Of a stretch of DNA of 64,000 bases, positions 41,101-50,300 are shown one piece after another. The stretch is taken from contig NW_023503501.1 of NCBI RefSeq assembly GCF_014529535.1, positions 4,904,150 through 4,968,149 of the forward strand, written 5' to 3'. Origin of the DNA: Bradysia coprophila. Lineage: Eukaryota > Arthropoda > Insecta > Diptera > Sciaridae. Both the position numbers and the translations under genes were made by a program. Below the pieces are notes generated by a model. That model saw only the letters and a list, made by a program, of their open reading frames with translations. It made no database searches and was not told where the DNA came from. Every line of letters starts with the position of its first letter. The first letter of the stretch is position 1.

Positions 41101-42145
41101 ACATCCAGAGTGGAAAGCTGAATGTGAAAGTATAGTAGGACTTAGTGACATATTTTTGGCCGAGAGCCGAGACATTCTTCATTTCCACAAAATGAGTCAT
41201 TATGACTTCATCTTTAAGAGGCCATGAGAAAATTGGGTTTTTTTGACGACTGGCCGATCGGTGGTCGGATGACATTTTTAGTGAGAAAATGCAGAAAAGT
41301 GGGGAGAAGATAGAACTTTTCTAATTCGAACTGTCACTTTGTTTATATTTTTGGAAATTCTATGGCGTATCCTTGTTTTCGTTTCATGGAGAGCGAGACA
41401 TAACATACACACATGAAAAGCTTTGAGTTCACCTCTGGAAGAAAATGGAAATTCCAACTCGAGCGAATGTTGGAATTTCCTATTTTCTCCCCTTGGTAAA
41501 CAAATAACTATAAAGGATGTCTAGCCAAAAATAGTATATTTCTACATACCCCAATACACACAAGATGTGTGTGCACGCGCGGGCGAAGTCCGTTATGGGG
41601 GTATTTTGAAAGATACTTTTCTGTAATAGTGAGACTGTGTTGGTGCATTCCTTCCTAACCGCTTCTTTCCTTGTCGACCGTTTACCTTCCTTACCGACCG
41701 ATTCATATCATAGCTCACCAATACACTCTCACGTATACAGAAAAATATTTTCCTAAGTTCTATAGGTCCTTTGGTACGAATTGTGAGATTTCATTCAATG
41801 AGTTAATTCCAGTCACAGCTTTAATGCACATTTCATAAGGTCATGACTGACGATAGAGTTTATCGATTTCGTTGTTTTTCATTCAAAAGTTTATGCAATG
41901 ATAAACGTTATCCTCATATGGATCCATCAGCAGTTTTGTGTTTCGTTTTATTTAAAATTCATTTCAATTTTGTGTCCCTTTCTAAGTGTATTGCACGTCC
42001 GTTTGCAGTAGAATTAAAATGTATCGCTTCTCAGATCAGCAGTTAATATTCGCTTTGTCTAATTTATTTTACAGAGAGTCAAATAACAGAAACAAATACC
42101 GAAACACATCAATCGCCGCCAGTGATCGAGAACGAATCATCATAA
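14117..42145 (+). CDS. spin: Spinster, 12-TM major facilitator transporter
   Basis: Spinster/SPNS family proteins are late-endosomal, lysosomal or plasma-membrane MFS carriers for lysolipids, sphingosine-1-phosphate or sugars. In flies spin acts in lysosome function and synaptic growth. Exons: 14117-14378, 34838-35374, 35433-35580, then 35832-36093 or 36294-36555, 38559-38657, 39773-39901, 39979-40120, ending in 40298-40365 or 42075-42145; all phases close (548 or 549 aa). Seen: [10 protein letters not shown] in TM1, a split across intron 1, [11 protein letters not shown] (MFS loop 2-3 signature), [19 protein letters not shown] in TM4-5, and [11 protein letters not shown] 14117 is the first in frame; an ATG with better Kozak context (GAAATGG, 14166) lies downstream. 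Intron 1 is 20.5 kb and holds a whole GPCR gene. Confidence 0.95.
14379..19739. other. spin intron 1, proximal part; no gene recognised
   Basis: AT-rich intronic sequence. It starts with a GTGAGT donor. None of the short frames (such as 15358-15651 or 15638-15862) carries a recognisable motif, and they lack supporting splice structure. Long first introns often house regulatory elements, but none can be pinned down here. Confidence 0.45.
19740..20170. repeat. Palindromic repeat, family A copy 2 (core 20014-20113)
   Basis: Two inverted arms of about 48 bp meet near 20062. The left arm holds GATATTTCGTATCACGATGAG; the right arm, read on the other strand, holds GATATTTCGTATCCAGACGAG. The same small asymmetry (CACGA versus CCAGA) is found at 3908-4000 with left and right exchanged, so this copy lies in the opposite orientation. 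The open frame on the - strand here (19929-20144) runs through the palindrome. Confidence 0.55.
20858..25126 (+). CDS. Adhesion-type (family B2) GPCR nested in spin intron 1
   Basis: Predicted 1371-aa surface receptor. Exon 1 (20858-21085) encodes a signal peptide (hydrophobic 20-36) and a proline-rich stretch; exon 2 (21239-25126) carries everything else without an intron. Order seen: Cys-rich start; a C-type-lectin-like region (about 110-270; GGCLAF, FWHSFC); a HormR-like Cys/Trp segment (about 690-740); a GAIN-type region; GPS box from about 1023 ([17 protein letters not shown]) with the self-cleavage step HL|T at 1056-1058; seven TM helices from about 1079 to 1340. Many Asn-X-Ser/Thr sites suit an ectodomain. 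GPS plus 7TM is diagnostic of adhesion GPCRs; nearest insect relatives are probably the CG11318/CG15556-like group, but I am not sure of orthology. Ligand unknown. Confidence 0.9.
25573..25670 (+). terminator. Polyadenylation signals of the nested GPCR gene
   Basis: Two AATAAA hexamers on the sense strand, at 25573-25578 and 25665-25670, lie 450-540 bp after the stop codon. They are plausible 3' ends that would also terminate the nested gene inside the spin intron. Confidence 0.45.
25671..26495. other. spin intron 1, no gene recognised
   Basis: AT-rich intronic DNA without a supported frame. The last 70 bp (from about 26426) contain a degenerate start of the tandem repeat that follows, with the shared phrase GAAGCTATGAGCGT. 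Confidence 0.4.
26496..26812. repeat. Two-unit 147-bp tandem repeat plus 18-bp minisatellite
   Basis: Units 26496-26622 and 26643-26770 share GGCAGATAGAAA, ATAGAGTTTTAGA, the run CGTGTT(C/T)CATGGTTT, AAGTCG and GAGCGTTTTAAGT, in the same order and orientation. A weaker third unit precedes them. Directly after, CGTCAAATTTTCGATTTT is repeated about 2.3 times (26769-26812). Confidence 0.65.
26945..27445. mobile_element. Foldback element with about 195-bp arms in spin intron 1
   Basis: Left arm (26945-27140) and right arm (27230-27445) are inverted copies. Both contain ACAGTGGAGGTGTGACGCA, ATCCACTTACAAAAGAACTG, GATATCGG, GGTGACGCTTAC and a long AAAATT-rich inner block. The right arm has an extra insertion of about 40 bp. 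No transposase frame exists, so it is non-autonomous. Identity outside the insertion is about 85-90% by eye. Confidence 0.75.
27446..33386. other. spin intron 1, distal part; no gene recognised
   Basis: Nearly 6 kb of AT-rich intronic DNA. The short frames present (30267-30584, 31055-31246, 32513-32791, 32872-33171) are low-complexity and match no domain I recognise. Confidence 0.45.
33387..33557. mobile_element. Short foldback element
   Basis: Inverted arms of about 70 bp: the left begins CAGTGAAATTTCAGCATAAA and the right ends with its complement (to 33556), followed inward by CAGCTG/CAGCAG and AGCTGATCCACAC/GTGTGGATTAGCT. The loop is about 20-30 bp. No coding capacity. Confidence 0.65.
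33558..34837. other. End of spin intron 1
   Basis: No gene is seen. The intron closes with a strong polypyrimidine tract (TTTTTTTCTCTCTCTTACCTTTCCAG) just before spin exon 2. Confidence 0.5.
35832..36093 (+). other. spin: spin alternative exon 4a
   Basis: A 262-nt exon entering in phase 2 and leaving in phase 0. It encodes one transmembrane pair: [20 protein letters not shown] ... [11 protein letters not shown] ... [15 protein letters not shown]. It is preceded by an AAG acceptor and followed by GTAAGG. It is a paralogue of exon 4b, 200 bp downstream. Confidence 0.9.
36294..36555 (+). other. spin: spin alternative exon 4b
   Basis: Exactly 262 nt, same phases as 4a, and encodes the same segment in diverged form: [20 protein letters not shown] ... 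[11 protein letters not shown] ... [15 protein letters not shown]. It has an ACAG acceptor and a GTAAGG donor. Because 262 is not a multiple of three, using both exons or neither would shift the frame, so only one can be used per functional mRNA. Confidence 0.9.
36556..37141. other. spin intron after exon 4b, proximal part
   Basis: Intronic sequence with no coding signal. A degenerate relative of the adjacent 19-bp repeat unit (TAACGGTAAATG) lies just before it, near 37120. Confidence 0.4.
37142..37217. repeat. 4 x 19-bp tandem array of TTTACCGGTAAA palindromes
   Basis: Four consecutive 19-bp units start at 37142, 37161, 37180 and 37199, each TTTACCGGTA(A/G)ACG(T/G)T plus two or three bases. 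Each contains the perfect or near-perfect palindrome TTTACCGGTAAA. The core ACCGGT resembles Grainyhead/CP2 sites (AACCGGTT-type), so the array could be a multi-site regulatory element in spin; equally it may be a minisatellite. Confidence 0.7.
37218..38558. other. spin intron before exon 5; no gene recognised
   Basis: AT-rich intronic sequence ending in a TTTTTCCAG acceptor. The short frames at 37246-37431 and 37566-37826 are not supported. Confidence 0.45.
39138..39505. mobile_element. Foldback element, family B copy 1 (spin intron)
   Basis: Left arm (about 39138-39260) and right arm (about 39375-39505) are diverged inverted copies that share AGTACGAAAC, TAATGGGAAC, TTGGTGCAGC-like and GTATC blocks, at about 70% identity. 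The same arms are found at 51917-52285. The open frame at 39056-39298 crosses the left arm and is not considered a gene. Confidence 0.6.
40298..40365 (+). other. spin: spin terminal exon 8a (short C-terminus 1)
   Basis: After the common exon ending at 40120 in phase 1, a CTATCCAG acceptor opens a 68-nt terminal coding exon encoding [21 protein letters not shown] then TAA. Phases close exactly. It gives the 548-aa isoform. Confidence 0.75.
40366..42074. other. Between the two spin terminal exons
   Basis: Serves as 3' UTR of the 8a isoform or as intron of the 8b isoform. It holds a short hairpin, GGAAATTCCAAC and its complement around 41448-41481. The antisense frame at 40880-41275 is open for 131 codons but shows no domain and no splice support. 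Confidence 0.45.
42075..42145 (+). other. spin: spin terminal exon 8b (short C-terminus 2)
   Basis: A TTTTACAG acceptor opens a 71-nt coding exon in the same phase as 8a. It encodes [20 protein letters not shown] plus ESS then TAA, an acidic, Thr-rich tail unlike the 8a tail. It gives the 549-aa isoform. Cytosolic tails of such carriers often hold sorting signals, so the two isoforms may go to different membranes (inference). Confidence 0.75.
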
Positions 42146-45016
42146 TAATCAGTGAAATGTCGATGCCATCCATCCATATTTTTTTTTGTAATTTAATTAA
42201 AAATTATGATTTAAGGAAACACACAGCATCATTAATTTATGGAAAAAGAAAATTTGAAATTTTGAAAAATGAAATTGAAATTTTATTCAGAGTTAAATAG
42301 AGAACAGGAAAAAAAGACGAATGAGGATGATGAATATAAAATAGAATTTAAGGAGTGAATACCATCTAATACCAACTAAGGGACAACCATTTTATTTCAT
42401 TTTTCCGTTTTATTTATCAATTGTTTTTTTTAAACAAAATTTTGTTTTGTTTTTCCTCGAAGAGATTGGGGATTGCATGGGCTTGGGGTGTGTGTAGATA
42501 ATGTAAAATATTTTGTAAAAGTTGCCATGGTAATTAGTGGCATGAATGTATATGATGGATCATAAATCATTATGAAAGAAGACGATTGCGTCGCAAACAT
42601 AAAACAACAGCAGATGACGTATCTGTGGGAGATGTGATGGAAAATGGGGGGATACGAAGGTGTTACAACCGCTTTAAACCATTTTCCATTATAATCCCAT
42701 AAATTCGTACGCTATTCTACTCAACAAAACAAAACAACGTTTGACGTCTTAGTTAACTCCACGGACTATTTCTGAGCAAAAATTTTCCCATATTTTCCCG
42801 AATTTTCCTACATTTTCCCAAAAATATTTTGTTGAGAAAATTAAAGGAAAATAGAAGAAAATTCAATAAAATATGGAAAAATCTTTCGCTGGTTATCTCC
42901 ACAGGAGATAAGGTAATGCGTTGAGTAAAATGAATTAACGCAATGAGATAGATTCGTTTGAACGTGTTTTAACTGGATAATGTGATCTCTCATTTAAATG
43001 GTTCAATGCAAAAGGAAACATCTTTTAAGTGAGAAAATTTCAAGCGGATCATTTTGAAAGAATTGCAACGAAAATGACGCTTTCTTGTAATTTTTTTGGT
43101 CTTGCCATATGAGACCCATCATTCTCAAAACTCGTTCAAACGTATCGTCCATTGGAATGATAAACAATCATTTTTTTACATAACAAGGAGTGACAAAATT
43201 GAAAAGTTCAGTTTCTGTGTGGATTCTCTGCGTCGTCTCGAATGAATTAAATACACGAACTAGTGACTTTTCATCGTTTTATCCCGGGTTATGTAAAGAA
43301 ATTGTACGTGCTGAATATGTTGACAGATGTGTGAATGTGTCGCTTGAAACATGGAAAGGTCCGCTTTCCCTTTCCGGCACGTGAAAAAGAAACAATTAAT
43401 TTTGCGGAATAAGCACGAGCAGTGTAGTAATATGATCAACAATTATTTATACTGTGACTAAAATAAAATATTCAAATTTCTAGAGACTGCCTTAATTTAG
43501 TTAAATGCTTAGTTAGTCAAAATGAAAATGGAAAAGAAAATTTTCCGTCAACTTGTAAAATTATTATAAATTTAAGAAATTTCCAACGATTTTGAATTCA
43601 AAAAAATCGGCTAAATCTGAAAGATTGTTTTACATATTGTGTGAACTTAAAGCTTTGCCAGCGATCCTAGCTTTCTAAACTGAATCGAAGATGAGAATTG
43701 CGAAAAAGTTTTTTGTTTTTTTGTTTTTAAGACTAAGACAGTGTTACGATATGATAATCGGATGATGACGAAAAGTCTGTTCAGTCAATCCGTATCCGTG
43801 GTGATTAAAATGAATTCTTTTATTTGTCATTACAATATGTTATGCAACCGAATTAATTCAATGTTCAAGACTGTACGAAATTAATGAATTCAAAATGAAA
43901 ATAAAGAGAAAGAAAAAATATTTTTTATAAGAGCAAGGAATTTTATTTCGACCAGCTGAACGGACTACTGACCGGTAATCTATTTCATGAGCCTGCATTG
44001 AGGTAGGTCCTGGTCCCCTTTTCAACTCAGACTTGACTACTGAATTTTGAGTGTCGGTGGAGTGGCGATGGTTTTATAAAGCAGCACGGTGCGGTTGAAT
44101 GAATTTTAACTGAGCATTTCGATGCATTTTTGATATTTTTGGATATTATTAGTCAGCTCGGATCCCTAAACAAGGTACCACAAAAATTTTTGATTTTCAT
44201 CCGTACCGTCGGTGACATTGGTGCATAGCCCAACCTGTCTACAGAGAGAGTGATGGAAAGCTGGTTTCAATCGATAGTGCCTGAAATTCTAATAACAATT
44301 GCACCAAAATTTGGTACTATAAGTGCAAGTCAAGCCGGCAGAGACACGCTAAAGTTGAAAAAATGTGATTTTCAAGCAGTCATAGAGGCATGGATACTTG
44401 AGGGATGAAGCTAATAAATAGTTCTAGCAGTATACGTGGCGGTATACCATCAGAACTGGTACCCTAACGTTTCTACTTTATTCCTGCATGGGTATCCTAG
44501 AATCCGTTCTTAACTCTGACTGTTCCGTTTACCACCAATAAAATGAGTGAATTCGAAACAACCCCGAATGTCAAGTAGTTAATAATATTCCATCGCACAC
44601 ATGTAGAGCGGCTCCTCTGTAAGAGACTTCTTCCAAATTCCATTTAAACGCAACGAGGTCGTGTATAACAATTTTAATTTCTTTAAAAATATTTTTCACA
44701 TTGAATATCAAGACACATAGTAAATGAAGAAGCAGTTTTAGTTGCTGTAGTAGAAGAATAAAATATTGTAATAAAAATTCTTGTGCCATCACATTATCAA
44801 TACTTTTGTAATTAAATGCTCAAAGTTTTCAAAGATTAAACTTTTGCAGACGGAAAGCATATCGCCACAATTTACGATTCTGTTACTTCTGCGTACATCC
44901 AGCCAGATCGTTACGAAATACCATAATTAGATTAAACAAACATTTAGCTGTATGTAAGACCACATTACAAAGACCTCATCGATTGTTTTTTGTCATTTGC
45001 CATCGAATTCGAAAAG
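42146..45016. other. spin 3' UTR and intergenic DNA
   Basis: The nearest sense AATAAA is at 42865. From 42775 to 42900 and again near 46070-46140 there are ATTTTCCC/GGGAAAAT-rich inverted stretches of a common low-complexity type. About 43180-43400 resembles part of the repeat at 3700-3830 (phrases GACTTTTCATCG, TCCCGGGTTATG, CTTGAAACATGGAAA). The block 43950-44560 is richer in GC than its surroundings but has no open frame that I recognise. Confidence 0.4.
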
Positions 45017-45561
45017 TTAGACTTCATGAGAAGCTTTTCTTGCCGGTGGTACATATGTGTACGTCGTACAAGCAGACGACAGAGATGCCATACTACCATA
45101 ACGAGTCGGTGGAAATACCACACAATACTTTTCCATTAATTCGTCCACCAGGTCAATGTACTTTTGTTTGGCTTCAATTTGTGACATTCCACGTAATCCT
45201 AACCAATTAACGTTTTTCGCTACATTCGTTGTGTCAGAGACAAGGAAGTTTTTTTCTTCTATATATCGAGAGAAAGATTCGATTCTAAACATTTCGAATG
45301 GAAAAGCACTTAGCATGAACTTACTGAACATTTTCCACACATTTCCGTCTCCCATAGTACCTTGTTTAAACAGACCGAGTAATTCGGCACGTTCTTCTTC
45401 TGATAACAGTTTACGGTTAGTCATGGCCCTTGCTTTTGTGGCTGCCTTACTAAAATTCTGTACATACAAACGACGTACAGTGAACAACAAGTGATTTATA
45501 TTGACCTAGGGTTTGAATTCGGTTCAATACGTACTCTCTCCAATTCTATTTTATCCTCCAT
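45017..45561 (-). CDS. Divergent acyl-CoA-binding protein
   Basis: ACBPs are small cytosolic carriers of long-chain acyl-CoA esters. Proposed exons: 45561-45535 (MEDKIELER), 45457-45325, 45258-45017; phases close to a 133-aa product. Visible family features: FSKAATKARAMT (helix 1), LLGLFKQGTMGDGN (matching the family LYKQATVGD, Lys kept, Tyr to Phe), and GMSQIEAKQKYIDLVDELMEKY (helix 4, Tyr kept). Oddities: the segment between GDG and NWLGL is longer than usual even after removing the 66-nt intron I propose (donor GTAAGT at 45324), and a 35-residue tail rich in Ser, Thr and Pro follows the domain. Without that intron the frame also stays open, so the middle splice is the weakest point. The domain call is firm; function as a ligand carrier is likely but not certain. 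Confidence 0.75.
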
Positions 45562-46571
45562 GACTTTGAAAATTGGTGGCTTATAGTAAACTATTAACGA
45601 CTGTAAATGAACCTGCCTGAGATGAAACCAAAATCAGATTTACGTGAGATTGTCTGATGTAGTTCAGAAACTAATGCGTAAATTGGCTGAAATGGGTGAA
45701 GGATATTGTTAGTGTAGGGTGTTTGACATTTAAAAAAAGTTGCGCAGTTGCACTATTACGAGATATCCTTAACTATTTCAACGTTTTGCTAAACATACTG
45801 AATTTTAACCTTTTACGGATGGTTTTTTTGTTTTTGTTTTACGACAACAAAATTAGGCGCCGGGCTATGACTTTTTTGGGTCTTATGAAGTAGAAGATTC
45901 AAATGATGATATCGATGCTTGCAGTCGAGAGCAGAGAGAACCTACAGATGTTTCGGTGGACGTGTTTGAAGAGATTTTGGACTGGACCATGTAAAATTGT
46001 TGATGATAATATTAGCTATAGTGCAAGGGACGGGCATTATAAGTCACTAGTCCCTTTTATTTTTAAGATTCTTTTTTCCTACATTTTCCCAAAATTAAGG
46101 AAAATCTGGGAAAATTCAAGAAAATATTGGAAAGTTTTTTTTTTCACAAAAGTAGTCTCTGCCAGGGACTTTCTGGTCTCGAAGAACTTTTTATAACAAA
46201 AAAAATCACCGTCTGCGTATCACAACCCGATACATCTGTAGCATTTATCTAAAAGATGTCCCTTAACACTTTAATTTGTGTCTCTGCTTTTAAAGAGCTT
46301 TCAGCCCTGTATTCCACTGAAATATTCGATTTTTGCAAAGGAATCCAAAAAGAGACCGACGCTTTCGAGAGCTCAAGCTAACAAACATATAATGCGATCC
46401 GCAGTTTTGACTTAACACGGCAGATAACGTATCTCATTTTTGAATAAGCTTTGAAGAGCTTTTATGTAAGCATTGATGTACCAACGAATTTTTCAATGAA
46501 ATCCAATATAAACATAAAGCTCATGAATGCTTTACACCGTAAATTCAACTCAAAAATGGTATCCAAAAAAA
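45562..46571. other. Intergenic DNA between ACBP and COX16
   Basis: No gene is seen. 46070-46140 is a palindrome-like stretch built of ATTTTCCC and GGGAAAAT words, similar to 42775-42900 and 58975-59030. The short + strand frames at 45696-45893 and 45903-46196 are unsupported. Confidence 0.4.
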
Positions 46572-46577
46572 TTTATT
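46572..46577 (-). terminator. COX16 polyadenylation signal
   Basis: AATAAA on the - strand, about 70 bp after the COX16 stop codon. Confidence 0.6.
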
Positions 46578-46645
46578 TCATTTTCATTGTAACAATAACA
46601 GCTATAGGTACCTAATTCACGTTCAAATTAAACGAAAAACAAATT

Positions 46646-47342
46646 TCATTCCCACGGTCGCGGTCCTCTGATATTTGACCAATTGTCAATGTCGATTTTG
46701 CTGACTTTATCATACTCCGTTTCCAGTGTGACTTCGCCCGTCTTCTTCATGTCGACACCATGCTTGGTAATCTCCTCCGGTGATACAGAAGTATCCCGAA
46801 AATATTTGAATCTAAAAACAATAAGAGTTCAGACGATGAAAACATCTTGCATTGAACAGCTTCAATACGAAAGCACTCGAATGTAGCAACAGTCGAGTCG
46901 AAAGTTAGTTCATATAGAGATCAATCTGAGTGAAATTTCGATAATTAAATGTGAGGATATCGCCTTGTCGATATGTTCTTAAAGACATTTAGTGAAATGA
47001 TTGATTAAGACTGAAAATCAAATAAAAGATTTGTGGAAAGTGCTTAATATTGCCTCGTTCCTTCTACAATTTTATTTGAAATAAATCAATTGAGTCAACA
47101 TCACATTTTTAAGGATACCAGACGACTGGATGATTTTCGACTCGACTTCTGTTTCCAGAATAGCGGTGTAAGTAAATGTAGAAGTGCAATACTCACTTAA
47201 TCTGTTGAAATTCTCGCAGGCCGAACGACGCTCCCACAACTAATAACAGAAATGGTGCTCCATATTTGACAAACTTTGCGTTTCCAGTTGGTCCCTTAAA
47301 TTTATGTTCTCTACGCTTGTGCGTAGATGGTGGCAAATCCAT
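46646..47342 (-). CDS. COX16: Cytochrome c oxidase assembly factor COX16
   Basis: Small mitochondrial inner-membrane protein that helps mature the COX2 module of complex IV. Two exons, 47342-47197 and 46811-46646, with a GTGAGT donor and TTTTTAG acceptor, give 103 aa, matching the roughly 106 aa of animal COX16. Seen in order: basic N-terminus (THKRREHKFKGPTGNAKFVK), a single TM helix YGAPFLLLVVGASFGLREF, then FKYFRDTS, a charged linker, and the C-terminal family signature DNWSNIRGPRPWE followed directly by the stop. The FGLREF junction and the IRGPRPWE motif are diagnostic. It ends immediately after PWE, where vertebrate proteins have a longer tail. Confidence 0.93.
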
Positions 47343-50300
47343 CAAAATTACAGTCAAGGCCGGTAGAATCAAAGTTTACTTTTTTTTTAAACAGACCAGG
47401 CATCACTTGACAGCTTTGATATTTCGATCTGTCATAACATGAACGTTTTTGACGTTTTTGGGTTTAATACTAACTTCATTTCCCAGCAAAGATTTTTCTT
47501 AACGTTTCTTTATGTTCCGGCGCAATTCAATGTTGAATGTGTTTAACTGGTCCGATTGATAAATCGAATAGAAATTTACAACTTTAAGTTAATTCGTCTC
47601 GGCTCGGCCATAAAAATTGTAACGGGATAAATATTGCACGTCAAATAGTTATCAATCAACAACATTCAATTTTGTTAGCTTACCATCAATTGTACATGGG
47701 AAAGCATTGAAGTCGTGCGGAGAGGAAATAAAGAAATGAGAGTCAGAGTTTTTATTCATACAGACAGCTCCACAATCCCAATAGTCGAAAATATTTAATC
47801 AACTACCGTTAAATAATTATATGGAATTTGAAACCAAGAGATCTCCGATCTTTATGAGTTATATCTCGTTCGAAAGCTTTCTCCAGATTTTTTTTCTTCA
47901 AACACTTTCACCAACACACTGTCGACAGTGCGTTGCTTTCATCTTAGGACCTCTGAGAAAAATGAACTATACCGGATGGGGCAAAAGTGTATGTAGGCAA
48001 TATTCTCCTTACTAATCGGATAAATTTTAAATTATGGAATAAGAAACGTTTTAGAGTTTTCTCGGCAGAAATTTGATTTGAGAAAAGTTTTAGTGTCTTT
48101 TCGGCATTAATTTCATATGAGAAACTTTAACCCTAATGAGTTATTTAGATTTAGGACTTGCATGCAGAAAGTATAACATTCTAAATCTCAAATTTTTAGA
48201 AAAGAAAGAAAGAAAGTCCTAAGTGACTAATTTTTTGGGCATTTTGACAAAATGATTAATTTCCTGTTCTTCGATTTTAATCTAAAAAAATTGACGATTT
48301 TCAAAGAGGTCTGTAGGACGGCGCGATTTTACACTTTTTAAAAAATTCGATTTTCTCAGTTGAGACATTTTGCTCCAATTTTAAGCCAAACAAATACTGA
48401 CAACAGAAATGTTTCTCAGATGATTTTCAAAAACTTTTCTGTTCTGAATACCCCACAACATTCCCAAGAATTTAAGCCCACTTGAGCAAAAATTGAATCA
48501 TTTTCCAGATGAATTTACGAATTTTCAAGATCCACTTAATTTTTCATAGTCGGCGAACTTTAACAACTCACGAAGAATACTTTTTCGACAAACTTCTTCG
48601 GGATTTTTTTTTTCTGTTGTAAATGTTTTTGACATCTAGGGACGATAACAATTTTTTGTGGACTACGCCAGTCTCGATCCTTTGTCCATCGCACACCCCT
48701 ACTAGGCACCTAGATTAGGACCACGTATAAATTGCTCTGGTATAGTGGTCGCGCTGGCAACAGTATCACTTTTTCGAGAAAAAAAAAAAACACAAAAATG
48801 GAACTGTCGTGAAACTTGAGTCGCTCTAGCTCATCCGTATGACCATTGCTCGTTTCACAATTTTCGTGTACACAAATAATGGTCTCTGTTAAAAAGTAAA
48901 TTTTCGTGGGACAAAACTGATTTTTTTGTGTACAGAAGTCATTTTTTTTGTAAAAAAATAATTAAGAGACAATTCCGTTGTTCTGTTTAGAGAAAAATGA
49001 AAACCAAACCTGTTTGAGTCATCATCAAAGCATTTTTCCTTTTATTTTTTATTGGTTTACATAAATACAAATCGATTAGTCCTTTATTCAATATTTTCAT
49101 AGTTTTTGTAAATTATTTAATTTCCATCTTCTGGTTCTTTTCATTCTTTTTTCTTTTTATTTAAATAATTTCCTTTACACTAAAAAATATGTTGTTTTTT
49201 TGCACATTTTCGTTTCAATCTTAAATGTCAAAAATGTTTTTTAATATTTTCCTGTTTTGGGGATTACAATTTTTCAAATTTTAAAATATAAAATTCAATT
49301 TTTATACAAAGTTCTTAAATGTTATTGGTTTCATTTACATTTATATACGCACAACGTTTTATTTTCTTCATAAATATAAAGTCACATGGACAACGCTTTT
49401 GATAGTATGCTACCAGAAAAATGTGTTATTCATATTTTATATGCGCAAAAAAGGATTAAAATCTGAATTTCAACAACAACAAAACATATTATCTGAACGT
49501 CCGTTACTTGGAAATGTAGGAATTGAGATGAACAGAGCTGTTTTTGGTTATATTATGCCACGATTATTCCGATAGTATGTTATTTATGCTTACATAGACG
49601 TTGACCGTAATAATAATTTATTTTTCGTAAATGTTAAACGAACATACTCGCCAAAGTGGCCAATAGAATTTTTCTTATCAAATTGACAACGTCATCTGAC
49701 AAAAGAATCGAATTTTCCTGGTCAATTGATCGCAAGGCAAGGCCTATTTTTAGGAATTTAATATTTAAAAGTAATTAAAAAACTTCTCGATAAATTCAGG
49801 AATTTTATGGAACTTTTTTAAATATTTTTTAGGAAATGTAAGGAATAGAAATAGGCCCTGTCAAAAGGAAATCTTTTTTTTGTGGAGATGATTAGTAATT
49901 ATTGATTACCGATTAAGAAATAATAGTTTTTAATTCTCCTAATTCGATCGTTTCCGTTGCGATGACTATTTATTTTATCAGCAATTTTGAGGTATGTTTC
50001 TCTTCGCATATGCCTCAAGTTGAAAGGTAACTTACAATCTTCCGGTTTTTAGTTGCTATTTACATTTTATATTGGGTAGGATCTCCGACTTAAAAATATT
50101 TTAAAGATCAAATTTTATAAATTGTGATGTACATTGGTAGTTGGTGTACGATTGGTACATACCATGAATCTCATATAAACGACCGTTTCACCAAATTAAT
50201 TCTAATCTATACACATTTGCAAACACATTCCTTGTGCAAATTTAGAGTGTTCATTGAATCAAATGCGAAAATTTCGGTGATTAGGTAAGATGAAGACTTT

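Noticed and set aside
40880..41275. 131-codon antisense frame between the spin terminal exons
   Set aside because: No known domain, no neighbouring exons, and composition like the surrounding intron or UTR.
48741..48775. tRNA-like A-box (TGGTATAGTGGTCGCG)
   Set aside because: No matching B-box, acceptor stem or anticodon arm follows at tRNA spacing; at most a fragment of a tRNA-derived repeat.
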